A DNA stretch of 16,396 bases from NCBI GenBank assembly GCA_027013265.1, contig JALUXQ010000071.1:1-16396 (forward strand). Direction: 5' to 3'. This document shows positions 1 to 6,704 of this stretch, piece by piece (position 1 is the stretch's first letter; every line of letters begins with the position of its first letter). A program made the position numbers and the translations under genes. The stretch is from Campylobacteraceae bacterium. Lineage in GTDB: Bacteria > Campylobacterota > Campylobacteria > Campylobacterales > Sulfurospirillaceae. The notes beneath the pieces were generated by a model that worked only from the letters and a program-made list of their open reading frames with translations, was not told the DNA's origin and did not search any database.

Positions 1-937
1 AAGTGGACCAGCTGGAATCGCAGCTGCCACATATCTTCTAAGAAGTGGCATAAAAGTGGATATGTATGAGAGAGAAAATAGAGCTGGTGGGCTTTTAACA
101 TATGGGATACCAGGATTTAAGCTAGATAAGAAGATAGTTCAAAGAAGGGTTGATTGGTTGATAGAGGCTGGAATGAGTCTGTATACAAATACAAACATAG
201 GAGAAGATACTGCTTTTGATAAAATCTTAACCGAACACGATGCTGTTTTTATAGGAATTGGAGCAGAAAAATCAAGGAGAGCAAAGATAGCCAATGAGAG
301 TGCTAAAAATGTATTTATGGCGATTGACTATCTAAGAGATGTGCAAAGAGAGATATTTAACGAAAATTTTGATAAAAAGTATGATTTAAAAGATAAAAAA
401 GTAGTAGTAGTTGGTGGCGGAGATACTGCGATGGACTGCGTCAGAACTGCCTTGAGACAAGGAGCTAAAGAGGTTACCTGTCTGTACAGAAGAGATAAGC
501 ACAGTATGCCAGGAAGCAAAAAAGAGTTTAAAAATGCAAGAGATGAGGGTGTAAAATTTATATATAATGTGAGTCCAAAAGAGATAGTAGTGAACAATGA
601 CGACAAGGCAATCGGCATAATCATGCAAAAAACAATCATCAACAAAGATGGTACTAGCAGAGGCAACATCGAAATTATCAGAGGAAGTGATTTTAAGGTC
701 GATGCAAATATTTTCATCTTTGCTTTAGGATTTACCCCCTCAAAACCAGATTTTCTAGCCTCAAATGGTATAGAGATTAACAAATGGGGAGAGATTGAGA
801 CGGGAGATGATTATCAGACGAGTAAACTCGGAGTCTATGCAGGAGGAGATTGTAAGCGCGGAAGTGATTTGGTCGTAACTGCTGCAAAAGAGGGAAGAGA
901 GGCGGCAAAATTTATCGTCAAAAGCTTGCTTTCATAA
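1..937 (+). CDS. gltD: Glutamate synthase small subunit, 5' truncated
   Basis: This is the C-terminal part (about 311 residues) of the NADPH-oxidising flavoprotein subunit of glutamate synthase, which passes electrons to the large subunit that makes glutamate from glutamine and 2-oxoglutarate. The reading frame is open from base 2 and the first residues read SGPAGIAAA, the end of the FAD-binding GxGPAG loop. A second dinucleotide-binding loop, VVVVGGGDTAMDC (about bases 400-440), should bind NADPH. The C-terminal GVYAGGDCKRGSDLVVTA is the usual final FAD contact. The N-terminal iron-sulfur domain lies outside the window. The family normally has about 455-490 residues, so roughly a third is missing. 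gltB would be expected upstream but cannot be seen. Related GltD-like subunits of other oxidoreductases are an alternative, which the truncation leaves open. The next gene starts 3 bases after the stop. Confidence 0.9.
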   Translation, partial: SGPAGIAAATYLLRSGIKVDMYERENRAGGLLTYGIPGFKLDKKIVQRRVDWLIEAGMSLYTNTNIGEDTAFDKILTEHDAVFIGIGAEKSRRAKIANESAKNVFMAIDYLRDVQREIFNENFDKKYDLKDKKVVVVGGGDTAMDCVRTALRQGAKEVTCLYRRDKHSMPGSKKEFKNARDEGVKFIYNVSPKEIVVNNDDKAIGIIMQKTIINKDGTSRGNIEIIRGSDFKVDANIFIFALGFTPSKPDFLASNGIEINKWGEIETGDDYQTSKLGVYAGGDCKRGSDLVVTAAKEGREAAKFIVKSLLS

Positions 938-940
938 TAT

Positions 941-1654
941 ATGCAAGAGTTTAAAAAAGCTGTCATTGAGGCAAATTTAGAGGTAAGAGAGCTTATCTCT
1001 CAAAATTCACATGATTTTTTATGCAGAGAAATTTCTGTGGGGTTTGGGGGAGATTTGAGCATGAATATCGATATTTTGGCAGAGAAAATTTTCATAAAAT
1101 ATCTGAGTAAATTTGGCAATATCTTCTCAGAAGAGTGTGGTTTTATAGATAACAATAGTGACTACAGTATCACGATAGACCCCATCGATGGAAGTTCAAA
1201 TTTTTCTTCAAATTTCCCATATTTTGGAACATCTGTTGCTCTAAAGAGAGCAGATTCTATTCTTTTTGCCATAGTGGTAAACCTCTCAAATGGTGACATT
1301 TTTGCAAAAGATAGATTTAGTTTTAAAAAGGCAAATTTAGATAATCTTGCATTTAAAGATGTTGAAGTTAATCACAATTCCAAGATTGGTATCTTTGAGA
1401 GATCATACTGCTCAAACACTATTTTTGAAAAACTAAAAACAAAAAATATAAAACATAGATCTCCAGGAGCAATCGCACTCTCTTTAGCATATGCACATGA
1501 GGTTGATTTTGTTGCGTATGAGGGGGTTATGAGAGATTTTGATATAGAGGCTGGATTGTTTATGTGTGAAGAACTTTTTATAAGTAAGAAAAGTGATATT
1601 TTACTTATAAGCAAAGATAAGGAAACTTTTGATAAAATGTCCCAATTATTTTAG
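941..1654 (+). CDS. Inositol monophosphatase family phosphatase
   Basis: A 237-residue Mg-dependent phosphatase of the IMPase/SuhB/FBPase/CysQ superfamily. The metal-site motifs are visible: FSEECGF supplies the first acidic ligands, DPIDGSSNF is the signature DPIDGT-NF motif, and RDFDIEAG takes the place of the usual WD-AAG motif. The last aspartate is kept but the tryptophan is replaced by phenylalanine. The protein is shorter than E. coli SuhB (about 267 residues), and the C-terminal part is compact. The substrate cannot be told from sequence: inositol phosphate, fructose bisphosphate and PAP are all possible. It starts 3 bases after gltD with no clear Shine-Dalgarno sequence, so it is probably translated by coupling. 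As I recall, a homologue also precedes accD in Campylobacter (Cj0128c), which points to a conserved operon rather than chance placement. Confidence 0.85.
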   Translation: MQEFKKAVIEANLEVRELISQNSHDFLCREISVGFGGDLSMNIDILAEKIFIKYLSKFGNIFSEECGFIDNNSDYSITIDPIDGSSNFSSNFPYFGTSVALKRADSILFAIVVNLSNGDIFAKDRFSFKKANLDNLAFKDVEVNHNSKIGIFERSYCSNTIFEKLKTKNIKHRSPGAIALSLAYAHEVDFVAYEGVMRDFDIEAGLFMCEELFISKKSDILLISKDKETFDKMSQLF

Positions 1655-1666
1655 AAGGAGATTGGC

Positions 1667-1684
1667 ATGAGGTATCAGTTATGA
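1667..1684 (+). other. Five-codon mini-ORF (MRYQL) overlapping the accD start
   Basis: A strong Shine-Dalgarno AAGGAG (1655-1660) stands 6 bases before an ATG at 1667. That ATG opens MRYQL and stops at a TGA that shares an ATGA overlap with the accD ATG at 1681. The same Shine-Dalgarno is 20 bases from accD, too far for normal use. A weaker GAGG (1669-1672), 8 bases from accD, lies inside the mini-ORF. It could be a leader whose translation feeds ribosomes to accD by reinitiation, or it could be chance. Confidence 0.4.
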
Positions 1685-2559
1685 ATTTTGGCGAAATTTT
1701 TGGTAATTTTCGAAAAAAACAGCCATCTCCAGCAGAAGCACCAAGTCACTGGATTAAGTGTAAACAGTGCCAGTCTATTATGTATTACAAAGAGGTTGAA
1801 AATCAGCTAAATGTCTGTCCAAAATGTGGATTTCATATAAGGATTAATGTTAAAAAAAGGATAGAACAGCTGGCAGATAACGATACTTTTGTAGAGTTCG
1901 ATGAAAATCTAGCTCCAGTTGATCCTTTGAAATTTGTAGATAAAAAATCATACAAAAAGAGGATACAAGAGGGTAAAAACAAGACAAATAGAACATCTTC
2001 TGCGATTGCAGGAGAGTGCAAGATAAATGGAATTTCTACTCAATTGATAGTTTTTGATTTCTCTTTTATGGGAGGAAGTTTAGGTTCAGTTGAGGGTGAA
2101 AAGATAGCTAGAGCAGTTAAACGAGCCATAGAAAAAAGAGAGGGCTTGGTGATAGTGAGTGCGAGTGGTGGAGCGAGGATGCAAGAGAGTACATTTTCAC
2201 TTTTACAAATGTCAAAAACATCAGCTGCATTAAAAGAGCTTGCAAATGAAAAGCTACCATACATCTCGGTATTGACTGATCCTACGATGGGAGGAGTCAG
2301 TGCCTCTTTTGCATGGCTTGGAGATATAATTATGGCAGAACCAGGAGCTCTTATAGGGTTTGCAGGGCAAAGAGTCATAAAGCAGACTATCGGAGCGGAG
2401 TTGCCAGAGGGATTTCAAAGATCTGAATTTTTGCTCGAACATGGGTTGATAGATATGATAGTAAGAAGAGGTGAATTGAAAGATACGATATCAGATATGC
2501 TAAGATTTTTATTAAATGATAAAGAAAAATTCACACTTAGATTAAAAGATAGCGTTTGA
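1681..2559 (+). CDS. accD: Acetyl-CoA carboxylase carboxyltransferase subunit beta
   Basis: A 292-residue beta subunit of the acetyl-CoA carboxylase carboxyltransferase, which with AccA moves the carboxyl group from biotin on AccB to acetyl-CoA, giving malonyl-CoA for fatty-acid synthesis in the cytoplasm. The N-terminal zinc ribbon is complete: C27-x2-C30 and C46-x2-C49. The crotonase-like catalytic fold follows, with FMGGSLGSVEGEK, VSASGGARMQES and LTDPTMGGVSASFA, which form the acyl-CoA and oxyanion sites, and then PGALIGFAGQRV. Length is normal for bacteria (about 285-305). accA is not in the window, which is usual for Campylobacterota. The stop overlaps the rlmH TTG start by four bases, so the two are probably translated together. 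The start was chosen because it gives the usual short tail before the zinc ribbon. Confidence 0.97.
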   Translation: MNFGEIFGNFRKKQPSPAEAPSHWIKCKQCQSIMYYKEVENQLNVCPKCGFHIRINVKKRIEQLADNDTFVEFDENLAPVDPLKFVDKKSYKKRIQEGKNKTNRTSSAIAGECKINGISTQLIVFDFSFMGGSLGSVEGEKIARAVKRAIEKREGLVIVSASGGARMQESTFSLLQMSKTSAALKELANEKLPYISVLTDPTMGGVSASFAWLGDIIMAEPGALIGFAGQRVIKQTIGAELPEGFQRSEFLLEHGLIDMIVRRGELKDTISDMLRFLLNDKEKFTLRLKDSV

Positions 2560-3011
2560 ATATAACTATTTTCACGATAGAAAAGACAAAAGATGAGATG
2601 TTTGAGAGTATAGTTAAAAATTATCTTAAGATGTTGAAAAGATTTGCAAAAGTTGAAGACAGAACTGTTTTTAACAAACGCATAGCAGTATCACAGACAA
2701 AAGGAGAAGCGGAAGCAAGAAAATCATATACCAAGGCATATGAGCCATTTTTGAGTGGATACAGTGTTGCTTTAGATGTTAAAGGTGAAGAGATAGATAG
2801 TTTTGAATTTAGTAAGATTTTTAATAAAAATGCAAATGTCAATTTTTTTATTGGCGGTGCTTTTGGCTTTGAAAAAGAGTTTTTAACTCAAACTCAAAGG
2901 ATTATAAGCCTAAGTCGGCTAACATATGCACATAAAGTTGCAAAAGTAGTATTATTTGAGCAAATTTATAGAGGACTTTGTATCGATGCAAATCATCCTT
3001 ATCATAAATAG
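2556..3011 (+). CDS. rlmH: 23S rRNA (pseudouridine1915-N3)-methyltransferase RlmH
   Basis: A 151-residue SPOUT-fold methyltransferase that uses S-adenosylmethionine to methylate pseudouridine 1915 in helix 69 of 23S rRNA on the assembled 70S ribosome. The C-terminal half carries the family signature: FFIGGAFGF (trefoil-knot SAM-binding loop), then SLSRLTYAHKVAKVVLFEQ, and the invariant end NHPYHK. Length is close to E. coli RlmH (155). The start is a TTG in the overlap TTGA with the accD stop, and there is no other good start upstream. This implies translational coupling. As I recall, the same accD-rlmH pair is found in Campylobacter. Confidence 0.95.
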   Translation: MNITIFTIEKTKDEMFESIVKNYLKMLKRFAKVEDRTVFNKRIAVSQTKGEAEARKSYTKAYEPFLSGYSVALDVKGEEIDSFEFSKIFNKNANVNFFIGGAFGFEKEFLTQTQRIISLSRLTYAHKVAKVVLFEQIYRGLCIDANHPYHK

Positions 3012-3027
3012 GTTAAAGTAATATTAT
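2999..3027 (+). promoter_or_regulatory. Possible internal promoter before the DksA-like gene
   Basis: TTATCA (2999-3004) and TATTAT (3022-3027) match sigma-70 elements at 4/6 and 5/6 with a 17-base spacer. A start near 3034 would just precede the ribosome-binding site AGGTGGG (3036-3042). In AT-rich DNA such matches arise by chance, so this is tentative. The 37-base gap it sits in is among the longer ones in an otherwise tight operon. Confidence 0.3.
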
Positions 3028-3048
3028 AAAAATTTAGGTGGGAAACAG

Positions 3049-3408
3049 ATGAGAAAAAGCGAATTAAAATTTTTTGAAGATATGCTTTTAGAGAGAAAAG
3101 CACAGATACTAAAAAATATAGAGAATTCACATGAAGAGATATCTTCGCTAACTCAGCATGATGTTGGTGATGAAGCAGACCATGCCGCAGTAAGTACAGA
3201 TAGAATGATAGAAGAGGCGATAAGTCAACAGCTAAATAAAGAGCTAGCTGAGATAGAGTATGCACTAGGCAATATAAAAGCTGGAACTTACGGTATATGT
3301 GAAATGTGTGAAGAGGAAATAAGTTTTCAAAGACTCAAAGTCAAGGTACATGCAAAGTATTGCATCACTTGTAGGGAGATAATAGAAAAGTCAGCAAACA
3401 AGAGCTAA
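3049..3408 (+). CDS. DksA/TraR family zinc-finger transcription factor
   Basis: A 119-residue member of the DksA/TraR family, which enters the RNA polymerase secondary channel and alters initiation, often with ppGpp. The N-terminal half is a predicted coiled-coil hairpin. Its tip reads D41-x2-D44-x-A46, the motif E. coli DksA needs for activity. The C-terminal C4 zinc finger is complete: C84-x2-C87 and C105-x2-C108. It is shorter than E. coli DksA (151), which lacks two of the four cysteines in some paralogues, so this is a compact canonical-zinc form. A good Shine-Dalgarno (AGGTGGG, 3036-3042) lies 6 bases upstream. As I recall, its Campylobacter counterpart (Cj0125c) sits in the same gene order. 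Its place among rRNA, tRNA and fatty-acid genes fits growth-rate control, but that is inference. Confidence 0.92.
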   Translation: MRKSELKFFEDMLLERKAQILKNIENSHEEISSLTQHDVGDEADHAAVSTDRMIEEAISQQLNKELAEIEYALGNIKAGTYGICEMCEEEISFQRLKVKVHAKYCITCREIIEKSANKS

Positions 3409-3444
3409 AAAAGACAAAGGTGGCAAGAAGATGGAGATGAAACT

Positions 3445-4458
3445 ATGGGTATAAAACGATATGTATTGTTATCAGTAGTATATATGCTAGCCGTGGGTCT
3501 GTATGTATATAGTTTTAGCGGAGATAAATATACTTTGGACTTGTATGCCCTTACATTGACCCTACCTGTTGCTGTGTGGATAGTTGTGCCTGTATTTGTG
3601 CTATTCTTAGCTTCAGTTTCACATTTGGCATTTTACAGTTTTAAAGATTTTTTCTATAAAAGAGCACTTAAAAAAGATTATGATACTTTTATAAATGTAT
3701 CTAAAAGCAGAATTCTAGGTGAAAAAAGTAGTCTAAAGTTTAAAACACAGTGGTTCAGAACACCAGGACTTGTCATAAAAAGCTTTAAGTACATAAGCGG
3801 ACAAAATACACCAGATTTGGAAAACGAAGAGTTGGTAGAGTATTGTAAAGTTGTCAGTAGCATACAGAGTGGCAAATATGAAGATATTAAAAAATACAAA
3901 CTATCTAGGGATAACGATCTCTTCATGCAAAATGAAAAAAATAGACTAAAAGAGGAGCCAAAATACTGCTATAGCATACTTAAAAATTGTGATAACTTAG
4001 AGAGTGAATTGTGCAAACTTGCGTATAGTGAACTTTTAAATATAGGAACATTTTCTGAGATAAAAAAATATGATTTTCATATAGATAAGGGTATGTTTAG
4101 AAGAATGATGGAGAGATACCTGGATGAAGAGGATGATTTTGATATAGATATAAACTCTATAGAAAAGATGCTAGAACAGTTCAATGCAAACAGCGAGGAT
4201 TACCTAGAGTTGGCTCAAGAGATAAAGATAAAACTAGACCCAGATACGCTTATCAATCTATTTAGAAAGCTATACAATGAAAAGGGACAATTGGCAGCAA
4301 ATGCCTACTTGTACACGCTGTATGAGTTGCAAATGATAGATAAAGTGCGAGATATCTTGGATAACTCTGATGAAGATGAGTTCTTGAAGTTTAAGACTCT
4401 ACTTTTCTTGCGTGACCATGGAAAGACGATAGACACTATAAAGTTCTTAAAGGTATAA
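3445..4458 (+). CDS. Two-helix membrane protein with long cytoplasmic part, function unknown
   Basis: A 337-residue protein I cannot assign to a known function. Two hydrophobic segments are visible near the N-terminus, at about residues 7-25 and 34-65, the second long enough to extend past the membrane. Residues after about 75 are soluble, rich in Lys, Glu and Asp, and probably helical, with acidic stretches such as LDEEDDFDIDIN. No catalytic motif is seen. A GGAG (3433-3436) 8 bases upstream supports this ATG. An out-of-frame seven-codon mini-ORF (MEMKLWV, 3431-3454) overlaps the start. By position it corresponds to the membrane protein Cj0124c of C. jejuni (from memory), so it is likely a conserved Campylobacterota protein. 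The soluble part could be a helical-repeat scaffold, but nothing proves this. Confidence 0.8.
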   Translation: MGIKRYVLLSVVYMLAVGLYVYSFSGDKYTLDLYALTLTLPVAVWIVVPVFVLFLASVSHLAFYSFKDFFYKRALKKDYDTFINVSKSRILGEKSSLKFKTQWFRTPGLVIKSFKYISGQNTPDLENEELVEYCKVVSSIQSGKYEDIKKYKLSRDNDLFMQNEKNRLKEEPKYCYSILKNCDNLESELCKLAYSELLNIGTFSEIKKYDFHIDKGMFRRMMERYLDEEDDFDIDINSIEKMLEQFNANSEDYLELAQEIKIKLDPDTLINLFRKLYNEKGQLAANAYLYTLYELQMIDKVRDILDNSDEDEFLKFKTLLFLRDHGKTIDTIKFLKV

Positions 4459-4496
4459 ATATAGCCAAGATTGATTTTGACCGAGGTATTATTGCC

Positions 4497-5402
4497 TTGG
4501 CTCCACTTGCTGGTTTTACTGACTTGCCGTTTCGCTCTTTAGTGAAGAAATTTGGTGTTGACTTGACCTTTTCCGAAATGATAAGTGCAAATGCCCTAGC
4601 ATACAACTCAAAAAAAACATTCGAGATGTTGAGAAAGTCTCCACTAGAAGAGCCATATATCGTCCAAATTGCTGGTTCGGATTTAAATAACATAAAAAAA
4701 GCAGTTGAGATACTAAACGACATAGATGGGGTAGATGGTATAGATTTGAATTGTGGATGCCCTGTCCCAAAAGTAGTAGCTCAAAATGCTGGCTCATCAC
4801 TTCTTCAAGATTTACCAAAAGTACAACAAATACTAGAGACTATAAAAAAATACTCCAAAAAAGAGTACTTAAGTGCCAAAGTAAGACTAGGTTTCAATGA
4901 AAAGATTCCAGAAGATATCGCACTTGCTTGTCAAAATGCTGGAGTAGATTTTATGAGTATGCACGGCAGGACAAGATCTGGAAAATACAAAGCAAAAGTT
5001 GACTATGAGGCGATAGCAAGAGCAAAAGAGGCAGTCTCGATACCAATTATTGCAAATGGCGACATCACAAGTTTGCAAAAAGCAAATGAGGTAAAAGAGA
5101 TAACAGGCTGCGAGTCCATCATGATAGGAAGAGGTGCGATAGGAAACCCTTGGATATTTTACCAAATCAAAAACAATCTAGACTCTATAAGCAAAGATAA
5201 GATAAAAGAGATAGTCTTAGAGCACTACGACAATATGATAGCCTTTTACGGCGCAAAAGGTGTATCAATCTTCAGAAAACATGTTCACACCTACTCCAAA
5301 GGCTTTCCAGAAGCAGCCACTTTTAGAGATAAAATAAATAGGATTGAAGAGACAAAAACCGCAAGAGCAGTCATAGAGGAGTTTTTTTCCCAAAAAGTTT
5401 AA
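4497..5402 (+). CDS. dus: tRNA-dihydrouridine synthase
   Basis: An FMN-dependent TIM-barrel enzyme that reduces uridine to dihydrouridine in the D-loop of tRNA using NADPH. Family hallmarks are APLAGFTDLPFR at the N-terminus, GIDLNCGCPVPKV with the catalytic cysteine, the phosphate-binding SIMIGRGAIGNPW, and the MHGRTRSGKYK segment. Length from this TTG is 301 residues, slightly short (310-335 is usual). The start is uncertain. GAGG (4483-4486) stands 10 bases before TTG 4497, but the frame stays open upstream to 4416, and the translated stretch KIDFDRGIIAL looks like a genuine Dus N-terminus. No ATG, GTG or TTG occurs there. ATA at 4461, with AAAGG 7 bases upstream, or ATT at 4470 would be non-canonical choices. 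The subtype (DusA/B/C) is not resolved; it looks closest to DusB. It follows the membrane protein closely or overlaps its end. Confidence 0.9.
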   Translation: MAPLAGFTDLPFRSLVKKFGVDLTFSEMISANALAYNSKKTFEMLRKSPLEEPYIVQIAGSDLNNIKKAVEILNDIDGVDGIDLNCGCPVPKVVAQNAGSSLLQDLPKVQQILETIKKYSKKEYLSAKVRLGFNEKIPEDIALACQNAGVDFMSMHGRTRSGKYKAKVDYEAIARAKEAVSIPIIANGDITSLQKANEVKEITGCESIMIGRGAIGNPWIFYQIKNNLDSISKDKIKEIVLEHYDNMIAFYGAKGVSIFRKHVHTYSKGFPEAATFRDKINRIEETKTARAVIEEFFSQKV

Positions 5403-5473
5403 AGTTTAACCCTGACCTTTTTGCTCTTTTGACATAGTAAAAGGGGATACGAGGGCTAAAATTTAAACTTTTT
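5392..5473. terminator. Bidirectional terminator-like hairpin between dus and the flagellar cluster
   Basis: A 12-base perfect stem (5392-5403 with 5462-5473) continues inward with two mismatches (5405-5408 with 5457-5460; 5410-5413 with 5452-5455). A further six-base stem lies inside (5416-5421 with 5439-5444). The outer arms end in CTTTTT on both strands, as expected for termination in both directions between convergent genes. The dus TAA stop lies inside the 5' arm. Confidence 0.7.
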
Positions 5474-5506
5474 CATAACTTACTTAGTCTAGAAGACCAA
5501 AACTTT

Positions 5507-5857
5507 TTAATCTTCTATATGTTTTTTGTGTTTTGATTTTTTGTAGGTTTTTTTGTTTCTGTTTTTCTCTATGAGATTGACCTGTTTTAGCAAGAGGTTT
5601 CTCTTCTCTTCTTTGGATAAACTTTCGTTTTTTAGGGTATTTATGGTTAGCTCTTTGAAGTTTTGTAGAGACTTGAAATATGCAGAATCTACTCTTATCT
5701 CGTCTAATTTCTTGATTAAATTATATATCTTTATCGCTCTTTTTTCAAACAAATCGTAGTTGAAGTTTTCTAATTTTAAGATTGTAGCCGAGCTTTTTAG
5801 AAATTTTTCTAAAAGTCGCATATGCTTTACGCGAAGAGCTTTGTCATCTATGTTCAT
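5507..5857 (-). CDS. Small lysine-rich coiled-coil-like protein downstream of fliO, function unknown
   Basis: A 116-residue protein I do not recognise. It is strongly helical in composition, with many Leu, Lys, Glu and Asn residues and no signal peptide or membrane segment. The C-terminal 20 residues are very basic, with runs such as KKTYKKSKHKKH, which could bind nucleic acid or acidic partners. The ATG overlaps the end of the FliO-like gene by 14 bases and there is no clear Shine-Dalgarno, so translation probably depends on the upstream gene. Position at the 3' end of a cheX-like/fliN/fliO run suggests a flagellar role, for example an export or assembly helper, but the sequence does not show it. 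Confidence 0.7.
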   Translation of the reverse strand: MNIDDKALRVKHMRLLEKFLKSSATILKLENFNYDLFEKRAIKIYNLIKKLDEIRVDSAYFKSLQNFKELTINTLKNESLSKEEKRNLLLKQVNLIEKNRNKKTYKKSKHKKHIED

Positions 5858-6704
5858 GGTTCATTGTATATTCGTTTGAGGCTCGGTCTTTGTAGCTATT
5901 TAGCTTTTGGTCTTGTAATTTCAAGTACTCATCTAGCTTTTTTCTGTTGTCTTCAAACGCTTTTTCAAATTCGCTATTTTCTTCTAGCTCCGTTTGCCCA
6001 AAAGTATCTAACAAAACATTTGAATTTCCTGATGCTATGAGGTATCTTTTGCCTTCAAATTCTACTAGAACTACAGAGTTGTTGGCATCGATCGGTTTTC
6101 TTTTTAACACTTTTATCTCTTGCCCTAAAGAGGGATTTTTTTTAAAAAGCCAAGAGTTTTCTACACTTGAATTTTGTTTTTTTGCGACTCGTCGTTTTAA
6201 CCAAAACATAAATATCAACAAAACAAAAAGAGAAGTTATGACGATTATGTATCTTGTGTCGATAAGACTTGAATCTTGAAAAGTTTGAAAAGTTTGAGTA
6301 GAATTTTTCCCTATTTCATTTCTGTTTATTTGTCTTTTAACATAGGGTTTTATAAGCGTGGCTCTGATACGAAGACCAAAACCATCGGTAGTTTTTGAGG
6401 CTATGACTCCTATGTCAGATTTGCTTTGAAGTATAATATTTAAGCTATTTTTGCTTGGTTGAATAGTGATGAATTGGATGATATCTGAATTTACTTTTTC
6501 CTTGATTATTTTATTAAATGATAAATCTTCAAGTTTTAAAGAGGTGCCGCTACTGTTTTCCCCCTGATAAATCTTGCCTTCATATGGGGAGTCAAATGAT
6601 AGCATGATATCAACTCTGTCAGTTCTTTCATAGATGTTATGAGTTAGTAGATTTGCACTAAAGCCAAGAGTTGTAAGGAAAATTAAAAGTAGAAGTTTTT
6701 TCAT
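5844..6704 (-). CDS. fliO: FliO-like flagellar export protein with large periplasmic N-terminal part
   Basis: A 286-residue membrane protein. The N-terminus is a signal sequence (MKKLLLLIFLTTLGFSA). About 130 residues with beta-strand character follow, possibly AMIN-like (RVDIMLSFDSP...). A single membrane helix lies at about 151-169. The cytoplasmic segment EIKVLKRKPIDANNSVVLVE, then GKRYLIASG, matches the FliO pattern of a KxLxRxP loop followed by short strands ending in a Gly-rich turn. The C-terminus is charged and probably coiled-coil. FliO helps assemble the FliPQR export gate. The extra periplasmic domain makes it more than twice the size of E. coli FliO (about 120 residues); as I recall, Helicobacter FliO also has such a domain and follows fliN. 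The ATG overlaps the fliN stop (TGATG). An in-frame TTG one codon upstream (6707) is less likely. Confidence 0.75.
   Translation of the reverse strand: MKKLLLLIFLTTLGFSANLLTHNIYERTDRVDIMLSFDSPYEGKIYQGENSSGTSLKLEDLSFNKIIKEKVNSDIIQFITIQPSKNSLNIILQSKSDIGVIASKTTDGFGLRIRATLIKPYVKRQINRNEIGKNSTQTFQTFQDSSLIDTRYIIVITSLFVLLIFMFWLKRRVAKKQNSSVENSWLFKKNPSLGQEIKVLKRKPIDANNSVVLVEFEGKRYLIASGNSNVLLDTFGQTELEENSEFEKAFEDNRKKLDEYLKLQDQKLNSYKDRASNEYTMNHEHR

Noticed and set aside
2040..2378. Long minus-strand ORF inside accD
   Set aside because: It is antisense to conserved carboxyltransferase motifs, has no Shine-Dalgarno and no recognisable protein character. It is a shadow of accD.
5553..6279. Plus-strand ORFs opposite the fliO-like and basic protein genes
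   Set aside because: The minus-strand frames have signal peptide, membrane helix and FliO pattern and join by overlaps. The plus-strand frames are Phe/Ser-rich, as expected of antisense of Lys/Glu-rich genes.
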